From Mangrovimonas xylaniphaga (GTDB lineage Bacteria; Bacteroidota; Bacteroidia; Flavobacteriales; Flavobacteriaceae): 64,000 bases of DNA. Of this stretch, positions 36,783-45,274 are shown one piece after another. Position numbers and translations under genes: made by a program. Each line of letters opens with the position of its first letter. Positions within the stretch are counted from its first letter, which is position 1. The DNA lies in contig NZ_LBIP01000016.1 of assembly GCF_001280435.1 (NCBI RefSeq), positions 124,001-188,000 of the forward strand, written 5' to 3'. The notes below the pieces were generated by a model. It worked only from the letters and a program-made list of their open reading frames with translations. It searched no databases and was not told the origin of the DNA.

Positions 36783-38303
36783 ATGAAAATTCCAACCATT
36801 ATCATTATTTGTCTATTCTATCAATTTACATTTTCACAAACAGCTGCTACTATACCACCCAGTGATTTTGTATTGGACACAGACCAAACCTTAGTAATAA
36901 ATTCAGATAAAATTTTTAATCATTTAAAACTAAATGACAATTCAACGTTAATTTTAAATGAAAAGGATAGTATTTCTATTACATGTAAAACAATTGATAT
37001 TGGAAATAACGTTACAATAAAAATTTCAGGAAATAACGGGCTTGATGGAGAAAATGGAATTGATGGAGGCCGAGGAGATTCTTGTCGGGATGGAAGAAAT
37101 GGAGGAAATGCAGAAGCAGGAAAACCTGGAGAAAATAGCCCTGCCTTTTCATTTACAGGAAACATATTAACCTATGGTTCTCTAAAAATAATAACCAAAG
37201 GAGGAGCGGGAGGTAATGGAGGTATTGGCGGTAATGGAGGAAAAGGAGGACAATCTAGAACTGGAGACCTTCCCTTCGACTGTAGATGTGGTCCTGGAGA
37301 TGGAGGGAACGGAGGAAATGGAGGAAATGGAGCATTTGGAGGAAATTCAGGAAATGTATACTTCTTTTATGAAGCAGAAAGTGATGTCGTAAATTCAATA
37401 TTAAACAATTTTCAGTTTATTAGTTCACCCGGAGAAAATGGCAGAGGAGGTTATGGAGGACGCAAAGGAGAAAAGGGATCAAATACTACAAATTGTAGCC
37501 CTTCCAAGAATGGAAACCCCGGAAAACAAGGATTAACTCCACTTGGATTACCTAAACAAGGTGAAATCTATTTTAATAAAATAAACTTAAATGACTGTAG
37601 CAACAATATATCTACATCAATTTTTATTTTCTCTGGATATGAAAATATAGATGATAAATTCTACTCTATTACAAATAAATTAAAAAATTCTATAAGCAAT
37701 AATTTAACCTACGACAATTTAGTTGTCTTCGAAAACAAATCTAAAAATGAAATAATTGACATTTTTGATCAATTAAAAGAGGGCACTTCTCCCCACATCG
37801 ATAGTTATGACGATAGCCAACTATTAATATTTTTTATAGGTCATGGAACATTAGACGATCGAGATTCCTTTTACATTCATTCATTTCCCTTAGAGGAAAA
37901 AGTTTACTTTTCTGATATATTAACTAGAATTGAAAATAGTGAAATAGATAATGTTTTAACTGTTGTTAACTCTTGTTTTAGTGGCAAAATTCATGACAGT
38001 AATGGAGATTATATAATTAAAAACATTTCCAAAAGCGATCCTAAAATCATTACCATGAATTCATGTGGAGGAAAATCAAGAGCATTTCTAACATCTTCTT
38101 ATGGTTCCGAATTAAGTGACAAAACATCTTTTTTAAAGGGCTTAATAGCTCAACTTGAACTAATAACTCAAGATGAAACTATCAATAATATTTATTTAAA
38201 TATGATGAATTCTGAAATACAAATGAACGGGGTTAGGCCTACTATTGGATATTCAAATACCTCTTTAAATAACTCTCGCTTTATATTTTACAAAAAAAAC
38301 TAA
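36783..38303 (+). CDS. Exported caspase-like protein with collagen-like glycine-rich blocks
   Basis: A 506-residue protein. Residues 1-19 are a signal peptide (MKIPTIIIICLFYQFTFSQ). Residues about 83-120, 140-190 and 216-255 are three glycine-rich blocks with collagen-like Gly-x-x and GGNGGNGG repeats (DGENGIDGGRGD, PGENGRGGYGGRKGEKG). From about 275 a caspase-like (clan CD) fold appears. LLIFFIGHGTLDD carries the candidate catalytic His354, and LTVVNSCFSGK carries Cys398, each after a hydrophobic strand as in peptidase C14 proteins. The signal peptide implies action outside the cytoplasm, unlike most defence caspases. A small exported protein follows after 5 bases. Activity and role are inferred. 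Confidence 0.75.
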   Translation: MKIPTIIIICLFYQFTFSQTAATIPPSDFVLDTDQTLVINSDKIFNHLKLNDNSTLILNEKDSISITCKTIDIGNNVTIKISGNNGLDGENGIDGGRGDSCRDGRNGGNAEAGKPGENSPAFSFTGNILTYGSLKIITKGGAGGNGGIGGNGGKGGQSRTGDLPFDCRCGPGDGGNGGNGGNGAFGGNSGNVYFFYEAESDVVNSILNNFQFISSPGENGRGGYGGRKGEKGSNTTNCSPSKNGNPGKQGLTPLGLPKQGEIYFNKINLNDCSNNISTSIFIFSGYENIDDKFYSITNKLKNSISNNLTYDNLVVFENKSKNEIIDIFDQLKEGTSPHIDSYDDSQLLIFFIGHGTLDDRDSFYIHSFPLEEKVYFSDILTRIENSEIDNVLTVVNSCFSGKIHDSNGDYIIKNISKSDPKIITMNSCGGKSRAFLTSSYGSELSDKTSFLKGLIAQLELITQDETINNIYLNMMNSEIQMNGVRPTIGYSNTSLNNSRFIFYKKN

Positions 38304-38308
38304 AAACC

Positions 38309-38959
38309 ATGAAAACATTTCACAAAATTTCTATTACTTCTTTATTTTTACTTTGCTTAAATCTTAATTCCCGAGTTCAAGCACAAGACTCAATTACAAC
38401 AGCCAATCAAGATGCAATCCAAACTTATTTAACTAAAGCTAATGAAGTTTTAAATAACCATGGCACTGAAATATCCAGGTTCATCGGAAAAGTTAAGGGG
38501 CAAGGATTTTTTAAAAAATTGGAAAAAAAACCACTAGATCCTGTAAAGAAACAGTTTTATCTCATAAATAATTCAGGACTAAATGACAATGTAGAATTAC
38601 AGACCCTTTATCAATCTTTAGCGGACTTGCACAACGAAACGCTTACAGAAATTCAATCACAGGTTGCAAACGCTAATGCTTATAGCGCGATAATTAGCGT
38701 GAATTTCAAATCAATTTATGATGCAAACAAGGCGCAAATTTCAAGTAGAGCCGATGAGTTTATCAAAAAATCTTATGAATTAAGAACAGGAAGTGAACAT
38801 GCAGGGATAATACAAATTATAACTGCAATCTTTGAAATAAAAAATCTATTAGATAAATTTAGTGTCAATCTAGAAGAAACTGCGAAACCTATTATTATAG
38901 CAAATTTGGAAAAAAGGAAATTGCCATCTTGGGATGTTGCAATAGCAAATTCTATTTGA
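38309..38959 (+). CDS. Small exported helical protein paired with the caspase-like gene
   Basis: A 216-residue protein of unknown function. Residues 1-26 are a signal peptide ending at VQAQ. The mature part is nearly all alpha-helical with long heptad-like stretches (TANQDAIQTYLTKANEVLNNHG; LHNETLTEIQSQVANANAYS). It begins 5 bases after the caspase-like gene, so the two form an operon and the products may interact, for example as a regulator, substrate or assembly partner. I recognise no domain. A strong hairpin downstream separates it from the convergent primase-like gene. Confidence 0.7.
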   Translation: MKTFHKISITSLFLLCLNLNSRVQAQDSITTANQDAIQTYLTKANEVLNNHGTEISRFIGKVKGQGFFKKLEKKPLDPVKKQFYLINNSGLNDNVELQTLYQSLADLHNETLTEIQSQVANANAYSAIISVNFKSIYDANKAQISSRADEFIKKSYELRTGSEHAGIIQIITAIFEIKNLLDKFSVNLEETAKPIIIANLEKRKLPSWDVAIANSI

Positions 38960-38990
38960 TGAAATTATTATAAATATACCACCCTATAAT

Positions 38991-39033
38991 AGGGTAACAT
39001 CAAGACATTTTTGTTATTAATTGATGTTACCCT
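38991..39033. terminator. Bidirectional hairpin between convergent genes
   Basis: A perfect 13-bp stem (AGGGTAACATCAA with TTGATGTTACCCT) and a 17-base loop, midway between the helical exported protein and the end of the primase-like gene. Confidence 0.6.
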
Positions 39034-39049
39034 TATTTATATCCTATTT

Positions 39050-40006
39050 TCAATTCACAAGCCTAATAAAATCCTCCAAATCACAATTAAACAAGCCTTC
39101 TGTTTTGAGTTGACCATCGGACTTCCCCTTTGTCATATCCCAGATTTTTGCTTCAATCCCAGAATCCAAGAGCAATGGTAATTTTTTTTTCATTATAGCA
39201 ACAGCATTTTCGCTTATATCAGGAACCAAAACCACTCTTCTACCCTTCAACACTCCTAACTTATCTTCGGTTAATCCATTTATACCCCCATATGCTAACC
39301 ATAGATATTTTGGAAAATGCATAGCACAAACAATGGCTGTTTTTTCACTTTCCACTAAAACTACTGTTTTACTTAAAAAACCTTCTTTATTAATTAGATG
39401 CTCCCCAAACAAACAACTGTAATACCCATCTTCATTTTTATAAGGCACTTTAAAATATTTCGTCCGTTTACCATTAGCTCTGTAATACGACACCTTTGCT
39501 TTTTGAGTTTTACCTTGTGAATTAATGCTCCAAAAGACAGTCCCAAGGTCTTTATTAGTACCTATGTAATACATTTGTTTTACTATATCCACTTTTTCAT
39601 CTCCATATGTCCTCCTTAAATATTGTAATAAGTTGTTTTCAGGCTGCACCTTGTAATACATTTCAATTATCTCAAAATCAACATATTTTATATTCTTTTC
39701 AGATTTAATAGATTTTGTATTACATGAATCAACTGATTTGTAATACAATTTGTCATACAATTGTGTGACATATGGCTCAAATGTATTACTTACATCATTC
39801 CATATATATTCTCTCCCTAATTCATCCTTATATACGGTTGGAGGAAGCGTTGTTTCTCCACAAGAATGACAATACCCATAGTTGGATGGATAGCCTTTAA
39901 AGTTTACGAACTTTGAATCCTTGTTGGTTCTGTTACAACAGGGGGTAACTAAAGACCTATCTCTTTTGTTTTCAAAAACCAACGATTGCTCTACTTTCTG
40001 AAGCAT
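39050..40006 (-). CDS. TOPRIM/primase-like element protein (DUF6371-type)
   Basis: A 318-residue protein typical of Bacteroidota mobile elements. An N-terminal zinc-finger-like region has CC (23-24) and CHSCG (about 46-50), as in CHC2 primase fingers. The C-terminal part resembles a TOPRIM fold: SKTVVLVESEKTAIVCAM supplies the conserved Glu, and GGINGL and KGRRVVLVPD follow as in DnaG-like domains. It probably takes part in element replication or in DNA processing after transfer. It lies downstream of the DUF3987 gene across a 112-base spacer that is almost filled by a large inverted repeat. Confidence 0.72.
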   Translation of the reverse strand: MLQKVEQSLVFENKRDRSLVTPCCNRTNKDSKFVNFKGYPSNYGYCHSCGETTLPPTVYKDELGREYIWNDVSNTFEPYVTQLYDKLYYKSVDSCNTKSIKSEKNIKYVDFEIIEMYYKVQPENNLLQYLRRTYGDEKVDIVKQMYYIGTNKDLGTVFWSINSQGKTQKAKVSYYRANGKRTKYFKVPYKNEDGYYSCLFGEHLINKEGFLSKTVVLVESEKTAIVCAMHFPKYLWLAYGGINGLTEDKLGVLKGRRVVLVPDISENAVAIMKKKLPLLLDSGIEAKIWDMTKGKSDGQLKTEGLFNCDLEDFIRLVN

Positions 40007-40017
40007 AATTTTAAATT

Positions 40018-40118
40018 TAGAAACTGGAAACTCGAAACTTCACAAATAGACTTCACAACAATCTAATTAACAGACAGTAACCTTATTAAAACTCTAGGTT
40101 TCGAGTTTCCAGTTTCTA
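40018..40118. repeat. Large inverted repeat built of 7-bp units
   Basis: A perfect 21-bp inverted repeat (40018-40038 and 40098-40118) with a 59-base centre. The left arm is three tandem heptamers GAAACTG-GAAACTC-GAAACTT, and the right arm repeats them inverted. The centre holds ACTTCACAA twice (40037, 40050; 13-base period). It fills the spacer between the DUF3987 and primase-like genes. An origin, a regulator-binding region or an RNA hairpin are all possible. Confidence 0.7.
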
Positions 40119-41411
40119 TTAATTTTTATTCCACCTTTTTGAAATCGTCCCTTTAGTTAGCCCAGTAACTTCAACAACTGCCTTTTGCGAAGCATTGTTT
40201 CTTTTTGCCATTGCTATAATATGCTCTACCTCCGGCTCATTTTTGCTTTCCTTAACGGAAAGGCACGACTCCAATATGATGTTAAAATTGGTATAATAAT
40301 ATTCGTTTAATTCGATTGCCAATCTCACCTCATCCAAACAAAGATTTGTACCAAACCCCTTTTGTTGGGAATACTTCATCATAAAGACTAGGATACAAAA
40401 CTTATGTATAGAAATCTGCATTTTAGACATATACTCTTTAAGGACTGGTCTAGTTTTTGACTGTCTATTTATCAACTCCTGGCAATACTCAAAAACCATT
40501 GCTTTTGCTGGTCCAGACATAGTAATTTCAAACTGTTTCCTTTCTTCCAATAGCCGTTCAGATTCCAGTTTATATTCTAAGATATTTTTAATACTCTTAT
40601 CATAATTAAGAATAGTCTCAATAGGTATACCATTATTCTTTAGTACTTTATTTGCCGTTAACTTAGGTGTAAACAATAGCCGATCTATAAACCCACTTTC
40701 CAAATTGCCATTAGCAAACAAATTTGGTACAAACTGATGCTGAAGTCCCCCCATCAATGTTGGGCAGGTTTTATTAATTCTAAAGCTTTCCGTTGTTTTC
40801 CTTGAAACATCTACATGTCCATTAGTATAACCCTCAAGTAAAAAATTGCGCCAAGCTACTCCATCCCTACTATTTGAATTCCCCATTTTATCAATAAGTC
40901 CAAATATTTCATCTATTAAAATTCCTATAGAGTTAGGGTTTTCAGCATGAATTTTATGGGCAGCTTCAATGGAGGCATTTTGAATTAATACTTGCTTCCT
41001 TATCGGCATCTCTACCTCCTCCTCACTATTAACACCTCTCAAAGATTCTTTAAAATCAGAGTAAAACAAATCATCAACCTGTTTCAAAGGGTTCGTTGCT
41101 AATTTTATGGCTTCTGATTTAGCATCTCCTCTACTACCTATTATGGTAAAATATAGATTAGGATAATTTACATACCCCAAAACATTCATGGAAAATGTCA
41201 AACCAATTGATGTGCTTACAGTAAATAATATTGAACTTAATAAATACTCCTTTGGAATCCTCTTATATATAAATGAATGTTCAATCAAGTCACTATACTC
41301 ACTAGGCAACTGATCTATAATTGAAAATAATTTTTCTCGAGCAATCTCAATATTTGACTTCGAAAAACCATCAAGTTCGTTTTCTATTTCATCTATGCTA
41401 CTATACTCCAT
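40119..41411 (-). CDS. DUF3987 (YfjI-like) mobile-element protein
   Basis: A 430-residue protein of the DUF3987 family, found in integrative elements and prophages. Visible are an N-terminal helical part, FTIIGSRGDAKSEAIKLA (a P-loop-like segment), GILIDEIFGLIDKMG (a Walker B-like acidic stretch) and the conserved TLMGGLQHQFVPNLFANGN region. The end (SQKAVVEVTGLTKGTISKRW) is a helix-turn-helix. Related proteins are thought to be ATPases acting with primases in element replication, which is inferred here. It starts 2 bases after the ribbon-helix-helix gene and precedes the inverted repeat and the primase-like gene. Confidence 0.78.
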   Translation of the reverse strand: MEYSSIDEIENELDGFSKSNIEIAREKLFSIIDQLPSEYSDLIEHSFIYKRIPKEYLLSSILFTVSTSIGLTFSMNVLGYVNYPNLYFTIIGSRGDAKSEAIKLATNPLKQVDDLFYSDFKESLRGVNSEEEVEMPIRKQVLIQNASIEAAHKIHAENPNSIGILIDEIFGLIDKMGNSNSRDGVAWRNFLLEGYTNGHVDVSRKTTESFRINKTCPTLMGGLQHQFVPNLFANGNLESGFIDRLLFTPKLTANKVLKNNGIPIETILNYDKSIKNILEYKLESERLLEERKQFEITMSGPAKAMVFEYCQELINRQSKTRPVLKEYMSKMQISIHKFCILVFMMKYSQQKGFGTNLCLDEVRLAIELNEYYYTNFNIILESCLSVKESKNEPEVEHIIAMAKRNNASQKAVVEVTGLTKGTISKRWNKN

Positions 41412-41413
41412 AG

Positions 41414-41923
41414 CTAATCTATAAACAACACTTTATTATTTTCTTCATCATACCTTATAGCATACATGAAATAAGAAAACAATTCATAATTAAATGAATT
41501 GGAGTTCCCTTCAACTGGAAATTCAAAGTTCATAGCCCCCCTGATTTCTCCATTTAGTAGTTTTTCTATTTCTACGGCTATCTTGTCAATTTCTTCCAAG
41601 ATCTCTTGTGTAAATAAAGGATGTTTTCTCATTTTTTTTATTAATTCCAATTGTTGGATATGATACTCCCCTCCTTCAATAATTTCTGGGTTCCTCTTTT
41701 TTTCATATATCCAAAAAATGAACTCGGAAAAAGAAAGAGACTGCAATAATGAGCAACTCCTCGAACTCTTTGCTTTTTCAATGTCCAAATCAACAGTATT
41801 AATAAAATTTAAAAGTGCTTCACGAATCAAATTTGACATAGATACTTCTTTAATAGAGCTCAGAATCTCCAATTCCTGTTTCAGTGTATCAGATATTCTT
41901 ATATTTATAATATTATTTTTCAT
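41414..41923 (-). CDS. Ribbon-helix-helix type DNA-binding protein
   Basis: A 169-residue protein. The N-terminus (NIINIRISDTLKQELEILSSIKEVSMSNLIREALLNFI in outline) is a classic ribbon-helix-helix: one beta strand followed by two helices, as in CopG/MetJ/MobC-like proteins. The remaining 120 residues are helical and unrecognised. It is tightly linked to the DUF3987 gene (2 bases). Such proteins on mobile elements usually repress their own operon or assist DNA processing. The inverted repeats on either side of this gene block are candidate binding sites, which is inference. Confidence 0.7.
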   Translation of the reverse strand: MKNNIINIRISDTLKQELEILSSIKEVSMSNLIREALLNFINTVDLDIEKAKSSRSCSLLQSLSFSEFIFWIYEKKRNPEIIEGGEYHIQQLELIKKMRKHPLFTQEILEEIDKIAVEIEKLLNGEIRGAMNFEFPVEGNSNSFNYELFSYFMYAIRYDEENNKVLFID

Positions 41924-41976
41924 AATTGATAAAATTGTTCAATACCTAAATGGCAATTTTTTAATAAACGGACATG

Positions 41977-42024
41977 TGGTTGCTGCCATCAAAAAACATA
42001 AGGTTTTTCACAAAGCAGCAACCA
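41977..42024. repeat. Nested hairpin in element core
   Basis: An outer 10-bp stem (TGGTTGCTGC with GCAGCAACCA) encloses an inner 6-bp stem (AAAAAC with GTTTTT, loop ATAAG). It lies in the 136-base spacer between the ribbon-helix-helix gene and the 109-residue gene. It could be a protein-binding site, an origin-like element or part of a small RNA. Confidence 0.5.
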
Positions 42025-42059
42025 GAAACATCCATCTTTCTGATAAAATCTGAATTTAT

Positions 42060-42389
42060 TTATTCTTTTTCACTCTTTCTAACTTCAATTAAAATTGAAT
42101 TTCCCTCATGAATCACTTTCCCGAAACGGGAACTTTTTTCCTTAAATTCTTCAATCCCCATGATTTTATTGTTCTTTAAAAGAAGGTCAACTTTTTCAGG
42201 GTCAACGGGAAAATTTATTCGAAGAATAATTTCATCATAAGAATCAATAGATTCCTTGAACTCTTTACTTGATATAAAATCTATTTCAACATTCTCTTTA
42301 AAATATTTTTTCAAATTTTTAGCAACAGGCTTAAGACAATTAACGACCACTTCCTTATTATTGTCTTTCAATTCATTTCTATTTTCCAT
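42060..42389 (-). CDS. Small element protein of unknown function
   Basis: A 109-residue charged protein, unrecognised. The pattern suggests alternating helices and strands (EIILRINFPVDPEKVDLLLKNN and NSILIEVRKSEKE), as in a compact alpha/beta fold. Its ATG shares one base with the stop of the excisionase-like gene, so translation is coupled and the pair forms one unit. It may assist the excisionase or regulate the core, but nothing in the sequence shows which. Confidence 0.6.
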   Translation of the reverse strand: MENRNELKDNNKEVVVNCLKPVAKNLKKYFKENVEIDFISSKEFKESIDSYDEIILRINFPVDPEKVDLLLKNNKIMGIEEFKEKSSRFGKVIHEGNSILIEVRKSEKE

Positions 42390-42673
42390 TATCTTCTATA
42401 TTTTAAGGATTTAACTTCGGCCAACGATTTTTCCAAGTCCACCCGTTTAATTACTACCCGTCTTCCAATCTTGGAAGCAGGTATAAAACCTTTCTTTATG
42501 TAGTTGTGGACTGTTAATTTGGAAACACCTAGTTCCTCTGAAACCGATTGAATGGAAAGTTTCTCATTCGGGTTACTTTCTAGCAAAGTAGAAAGTTTAC
42601 GATCAATTAGCCCTTCTAATTGATCAAACAATTCTGTTTTTGTTAGCTGTTGTAGCTGAATAACATTTGTCAT
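42389..42673 (-). CDS. Excisionase-family helix-turn-helix protein
   Basis: A 94-residue DNA-binding protein. A helical N-terminus precedes the HTH_17/excisionase winged helix at about 39-80: KLSIQSVSEELGVSKLTVHNYIKKG, then FIPASKIGRRVVIKRVDLEKSL. It lies in the integrase-side core and is coupled to the 109-residue gene. Its family sets the direction of integrase reactions or represses promoters. Repeated TATAGTA half-sites lie 59-85 bases upstream of its start and are the obvious candidate operator. Confidence 0.82.
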   Translation of the reverse strand: MTNVIQLQQLTKTELFDQLEGLIDRKLSTLLESNPNEKLSIQSVSEELGVSKLTVHNYIKKGFIPASKIGRRVVIKRVDLEKSLAEVKSLKYRR

Positions 42674-42731
42674 ATATACTTTTTTAATATTAACATTGCG
42701 AAAGTATATTTTGACTGTCTTCGTTTATTCT

Positions 42732-42758
42732 TATAGTAACTATATAGTAGGTACTATA
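42732..42758. promoter_or_regulatory. Candidate operator of the excisionase-like gene
   Basis: TATAGTA at 42732-42738, then the near-palindrome TATAGTA-GG-TACTATA at 42743-42758, giving three half-sites in 27 bases upstream of the excisionase-like gene. It slightly overlaps the 3' end of the upstream 371-residue gene. Confidence 0.45.
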
Positions 42759-43869
42759 AATTTAATTTTATAATCTCCAATTCGTCTTTACAATGAATTT
42801 TAGACTTTTCTGATAATAACGGTAATATTTTTTCTAACATACTTACGCGATTAAAAGTTGGCTGTAGCCTATACTCCTTATCTCTTACAAGTTTCCCATG
42901 CTCCTTTCTGATATTCGCTCCATTTTTCCCAAAAGTTTCCCCTATTTTTTTCCAATACTCTTCTCTTTTAAGTCCATCATCTTCAATCACCCTTTCCTTT
43001 GCATAATCCTTATAATAAACATAATAAGCTATTTCTGAAGCCGATAAACACTCATTTGTCAAGTCATACTTGTAACTTAATTCTAAATATTTTTCTCTAT
43101 TATCTTCATTAGATTTTTCTCCTTTTTCTATCTCCTCTATTTTTCGTTGAATATCAGATAAAATCAAATCCTTTTCATGGAAATCATGCCATTTATCCAA
43201 TAAATCCCTCAAATCAGTCCTCCCTTCGGATTCCTCCCAGTTTAATGTCAAAGTAATCAAGTCTGAAAAATTATAATACAAATCAGTTTTATTATATGTT
43301 AAATATAGTTTCACAAAAAAATAACCACTCTCACTACATAAATAAAAATAAACATATTCATACCAAGCCACATAAACACCTAAAACTTCTCCTCCTTCGT
43401 TTTCTAAATCTGAATACCATTCATAATCAGAATCTTTTGGAAAGTTCTTTTGATATCGCTTTTTCAAATATTTGATTTTATCTTTTTTCCCTACTAACGA
43501 TTTTAACTTAAAAAATATTTTTTCAATTTCTATTTCGGCTCCTACCCCATTCCCAATTGCGCATACTTCTAGTTGACAAAAAATTTCCGCAATAATTACT
43601 GGATTCATCGTATATCTCCGCTCTTTATAATCTAGATCTAACTCAAATTCCTTCGGAGGTTTACTGTAATAAGCAAATTCATCTCCTTCATGATATTGGA
43701 ATGCAGCTAAAACATAGATGTTTTTTTGAATTAATAATTCAATTTTTTGATTATCAAAAACAGACAAATCCATTCCATGTAATACTCCCATAAATTGAAC
43801 TCCCGAAATATCTATTGAATAATCTTTTAATTCTTGCTCATGCATAACATAATAATTTTTATTTGGCAT
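42754..43869 (-). CDS. Element protein of unknown function
   Basis: A 371-residue protein that I do not recognise. It is rich in aromatic and charged residues (VYVAWYEYVYFYLCSESGYFFVKLYL), with no signal peptide, membrane helix or catalytic motif visible. The C-terminal third is helical (YWKKIGETFGKNGANIRKEHGKLVRD). It lies between the integrase and the excisionase-like gene, a position often used for regulators or cargo. Strongly AT-rich. It is a real gene by length and codon pattern. Function unknown. Confidence 0.6.
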   Translation of the reverse strand: MPNKNYYVMHEQELKDYSIDISGVQFMGVLHGMDLSVFDNQKIELLIQKNIYVLAAFQYHEGDEFAYYSKPPKEFELDLDYKERRYTMNPVIIAEIFCQLEVCAIGNGVGAEIEIEKIFFKLKSLVGKKDKIKYLKKRYQKNFPKDSDYEWYSDLENEGGEVLGVYVAWYEYVYFYLCSESGYFFVKLYLTYNKTDLYYNFSDLITLTLNWEESEGRTDLRDLLDKWHDFHEKDLILSDIQRKIEEIEKGEKSNEDNREKYLELSYKYDLTNECLSASEIAYYVYYKDYAKERVIEDDGLKREEYWKKIGETFGKNGANIRKEHGKLVRDKEYRLQPTFNRVSMLEKILPLLSEKSKIHCKDELEIIKLNL

Positions 43870-44019
43870 TTTAAATGCACCAAATTAATTCTTTCACATT
43901 AAAAAAAGGCACTTTATTGCCCTCTTTCATATATCTAACTAAAACACTAAAGCTACTTTTCAAAAGTCAATTAAATTGTCTTCACTCGACCTATGTCCCT
44001 TATTTAATATAGTTCAATT

Positions 44020-45267
44020 CTATTTACTCCAAACATCCATCATAAAATCCTTCTTATCATCTTCATTTGGCTTGTAATATTTATTAAACACCTCCAAACT
44101 CTTATGCCCTGTAAACTCCATAATAACTTTATCTGGTATCTTTTTGTTTTTCATAATCGTTATAAAGCTTCTTCTGGCTGTATGTGATGAGATTCTATCA
44201 TAAAATGGAATTGGCGTTTCTATAACCTTGTTACCAATTTTCGTAACCTTTTTGATATTGTGTTTATACTTAAGCTCCTTAAAAACCTCCTTAATGTATT
44301 TATTGAACTTTTGTGTAGAAATAACAGGGAGCTTATAATCATACTTTTCTAATATTTCCAAAGAAAAATCGTTAAGAGGTATTTTTAAATACTTGTCATT
44401 ATTCTTTTTATCGACAACCTTTATGCAACCATTTTCTATATCATTTTTAGTAACCTTCGAATAGTTACTAATTCGCATACCTGTGGAACAGCCAAAAACA
44501 AAGATATCCCTAACGCGTTCCAGTTTCTTTTTTTCGCTTAGATCGTGTTCATATATCGCCTTGACCTGCTCAAAAGTTAAAGCCACTTCATCTGTAGCCT
44601 GAGCTTTTGGAGATTTGAATTTTTTAAAGTCAGCATTATAAGTATGATTGTTTTCCAAAGCCCAATTCAAAAAGGTTTTAAGCAATCCTACATTGCGTCT
44701 TAAGGTATTAGAAGAATGCTTCTTCACAGTAACACAATAATTAATGTAATCATTATAGAACTCACTGTTGATCTTATTAAAATGTAGACTTTTCTTTGAA
44801 TGAGCTTGAAAATCCTTTAGGATGGTCTCATTATATTCATATCGTTTAATTGTTGATGATGAATTAGCCGTATCTGTGTGATTATTCCTTTTCGAATCTA
44901 AAAAGCGTTGATATATCATGAAAAAATTGTTGGACACTGCTTCAACTCGTTTGAACTCTTTGTCAAATTCCTTACGGGTTGTCTCAATGTCCAATTCTTC
45001 ATTGATATTCTTGTACCTATTAACCAATTCCGCTAAGAACACATCATACCTATCAACTTGCCTTTTAATCGATCTATGCTGTTCGGAATTTCCTCCCCTA
45101 CCTTTTAAATTATTTGGTTGTCTGTTTTCAAAATCCCATTCTGAAGGCAATATGCTTTCACCTGTGGAATACACAAATTTTTTTCGTTCAGTTTTAAAGT
45201 AGGCTGAAAAGACAATTAAAGTAGGTTTAGTGTCCTTTGGTTTTCTAAGATTAAAGGTTCCTTTCAT
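44020..45267 (-). CDS. int: Tyrosine recombinase (integrase) of the element
   Basis: A 415-residue phage-type integrase of the Bacteroidota family. An N-terminal arm-binding domain (about 1-90) and SAM-like core-binding domain (about 110-210) precede the catalytic domain. The catalytic residues are all present: Arg265 (STGMRISNY), His362 and Arg365 (SSHTARRSF), His388 (FTGHKSLE) and the nucleophile Tyr397 (FNKYYKP). The gene starts about 150 bases inside attR. Two GTTGACAGT repeats immediately upstream of its start match those at the left end and are likely its arm sites. It should cut and rejoin at the tRNA-Ser 3' end. Confidence 0.95.
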   Translation of the reverse strand: MKGTFNLRKPKDTKPTLIVFSAYFKTERKKFVYSTGESILPSEWDFENRQPNNLKGRGGNSEQHRSIKRQVDRYDVFLAELVNRYKNINEELDIETTRKEFDKEFKRVEAVSNNFFMIYQRFLDSKRNNHTDTANSSSTIKRYEYNETILKDFQAHSKKSLHFNKINSEFYNDYINYCVTVKKHSSNTLRRNVGLLKTFLNWALENNHTYNADFKKFKSPKAQATDEVALTFEQVKAIYEHDLSEKKKLERVRDIFVFGCSTGMRISNYSKVTKNDIENGCIKVVDKKNNDKYLKIPLNDFSLEILEKYDYKLPVISTQKFNKYIKEVFKELKYKHNIKKVTKIGNKVIETPIPFYDRISSHTARRSFITIMKNKKIPDKVIMEFTGHKSLEVFNKYYKPNEDDKKDFMMDVWSK

Positions 45268-45274
45268 AGTTTTC

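Noticed and set aside
37030-37560. Tandem repeat or CRISPR-like array in the Gly-rich coding region
   Set aside because: The repetition is only the GGN-rich codon pattern of a translated Gly-rich segment. There are no constant repeats with spacers, and no CRISPR array is seen anywhere in the window.
41718-42053. Plus-strand open frame of 111 codons over the ribbon-helix-helix gene
   Set aside because: It runs antisense to a better gene with a clear domain and to the hairpin spacer. Its own sequence shows no family features.
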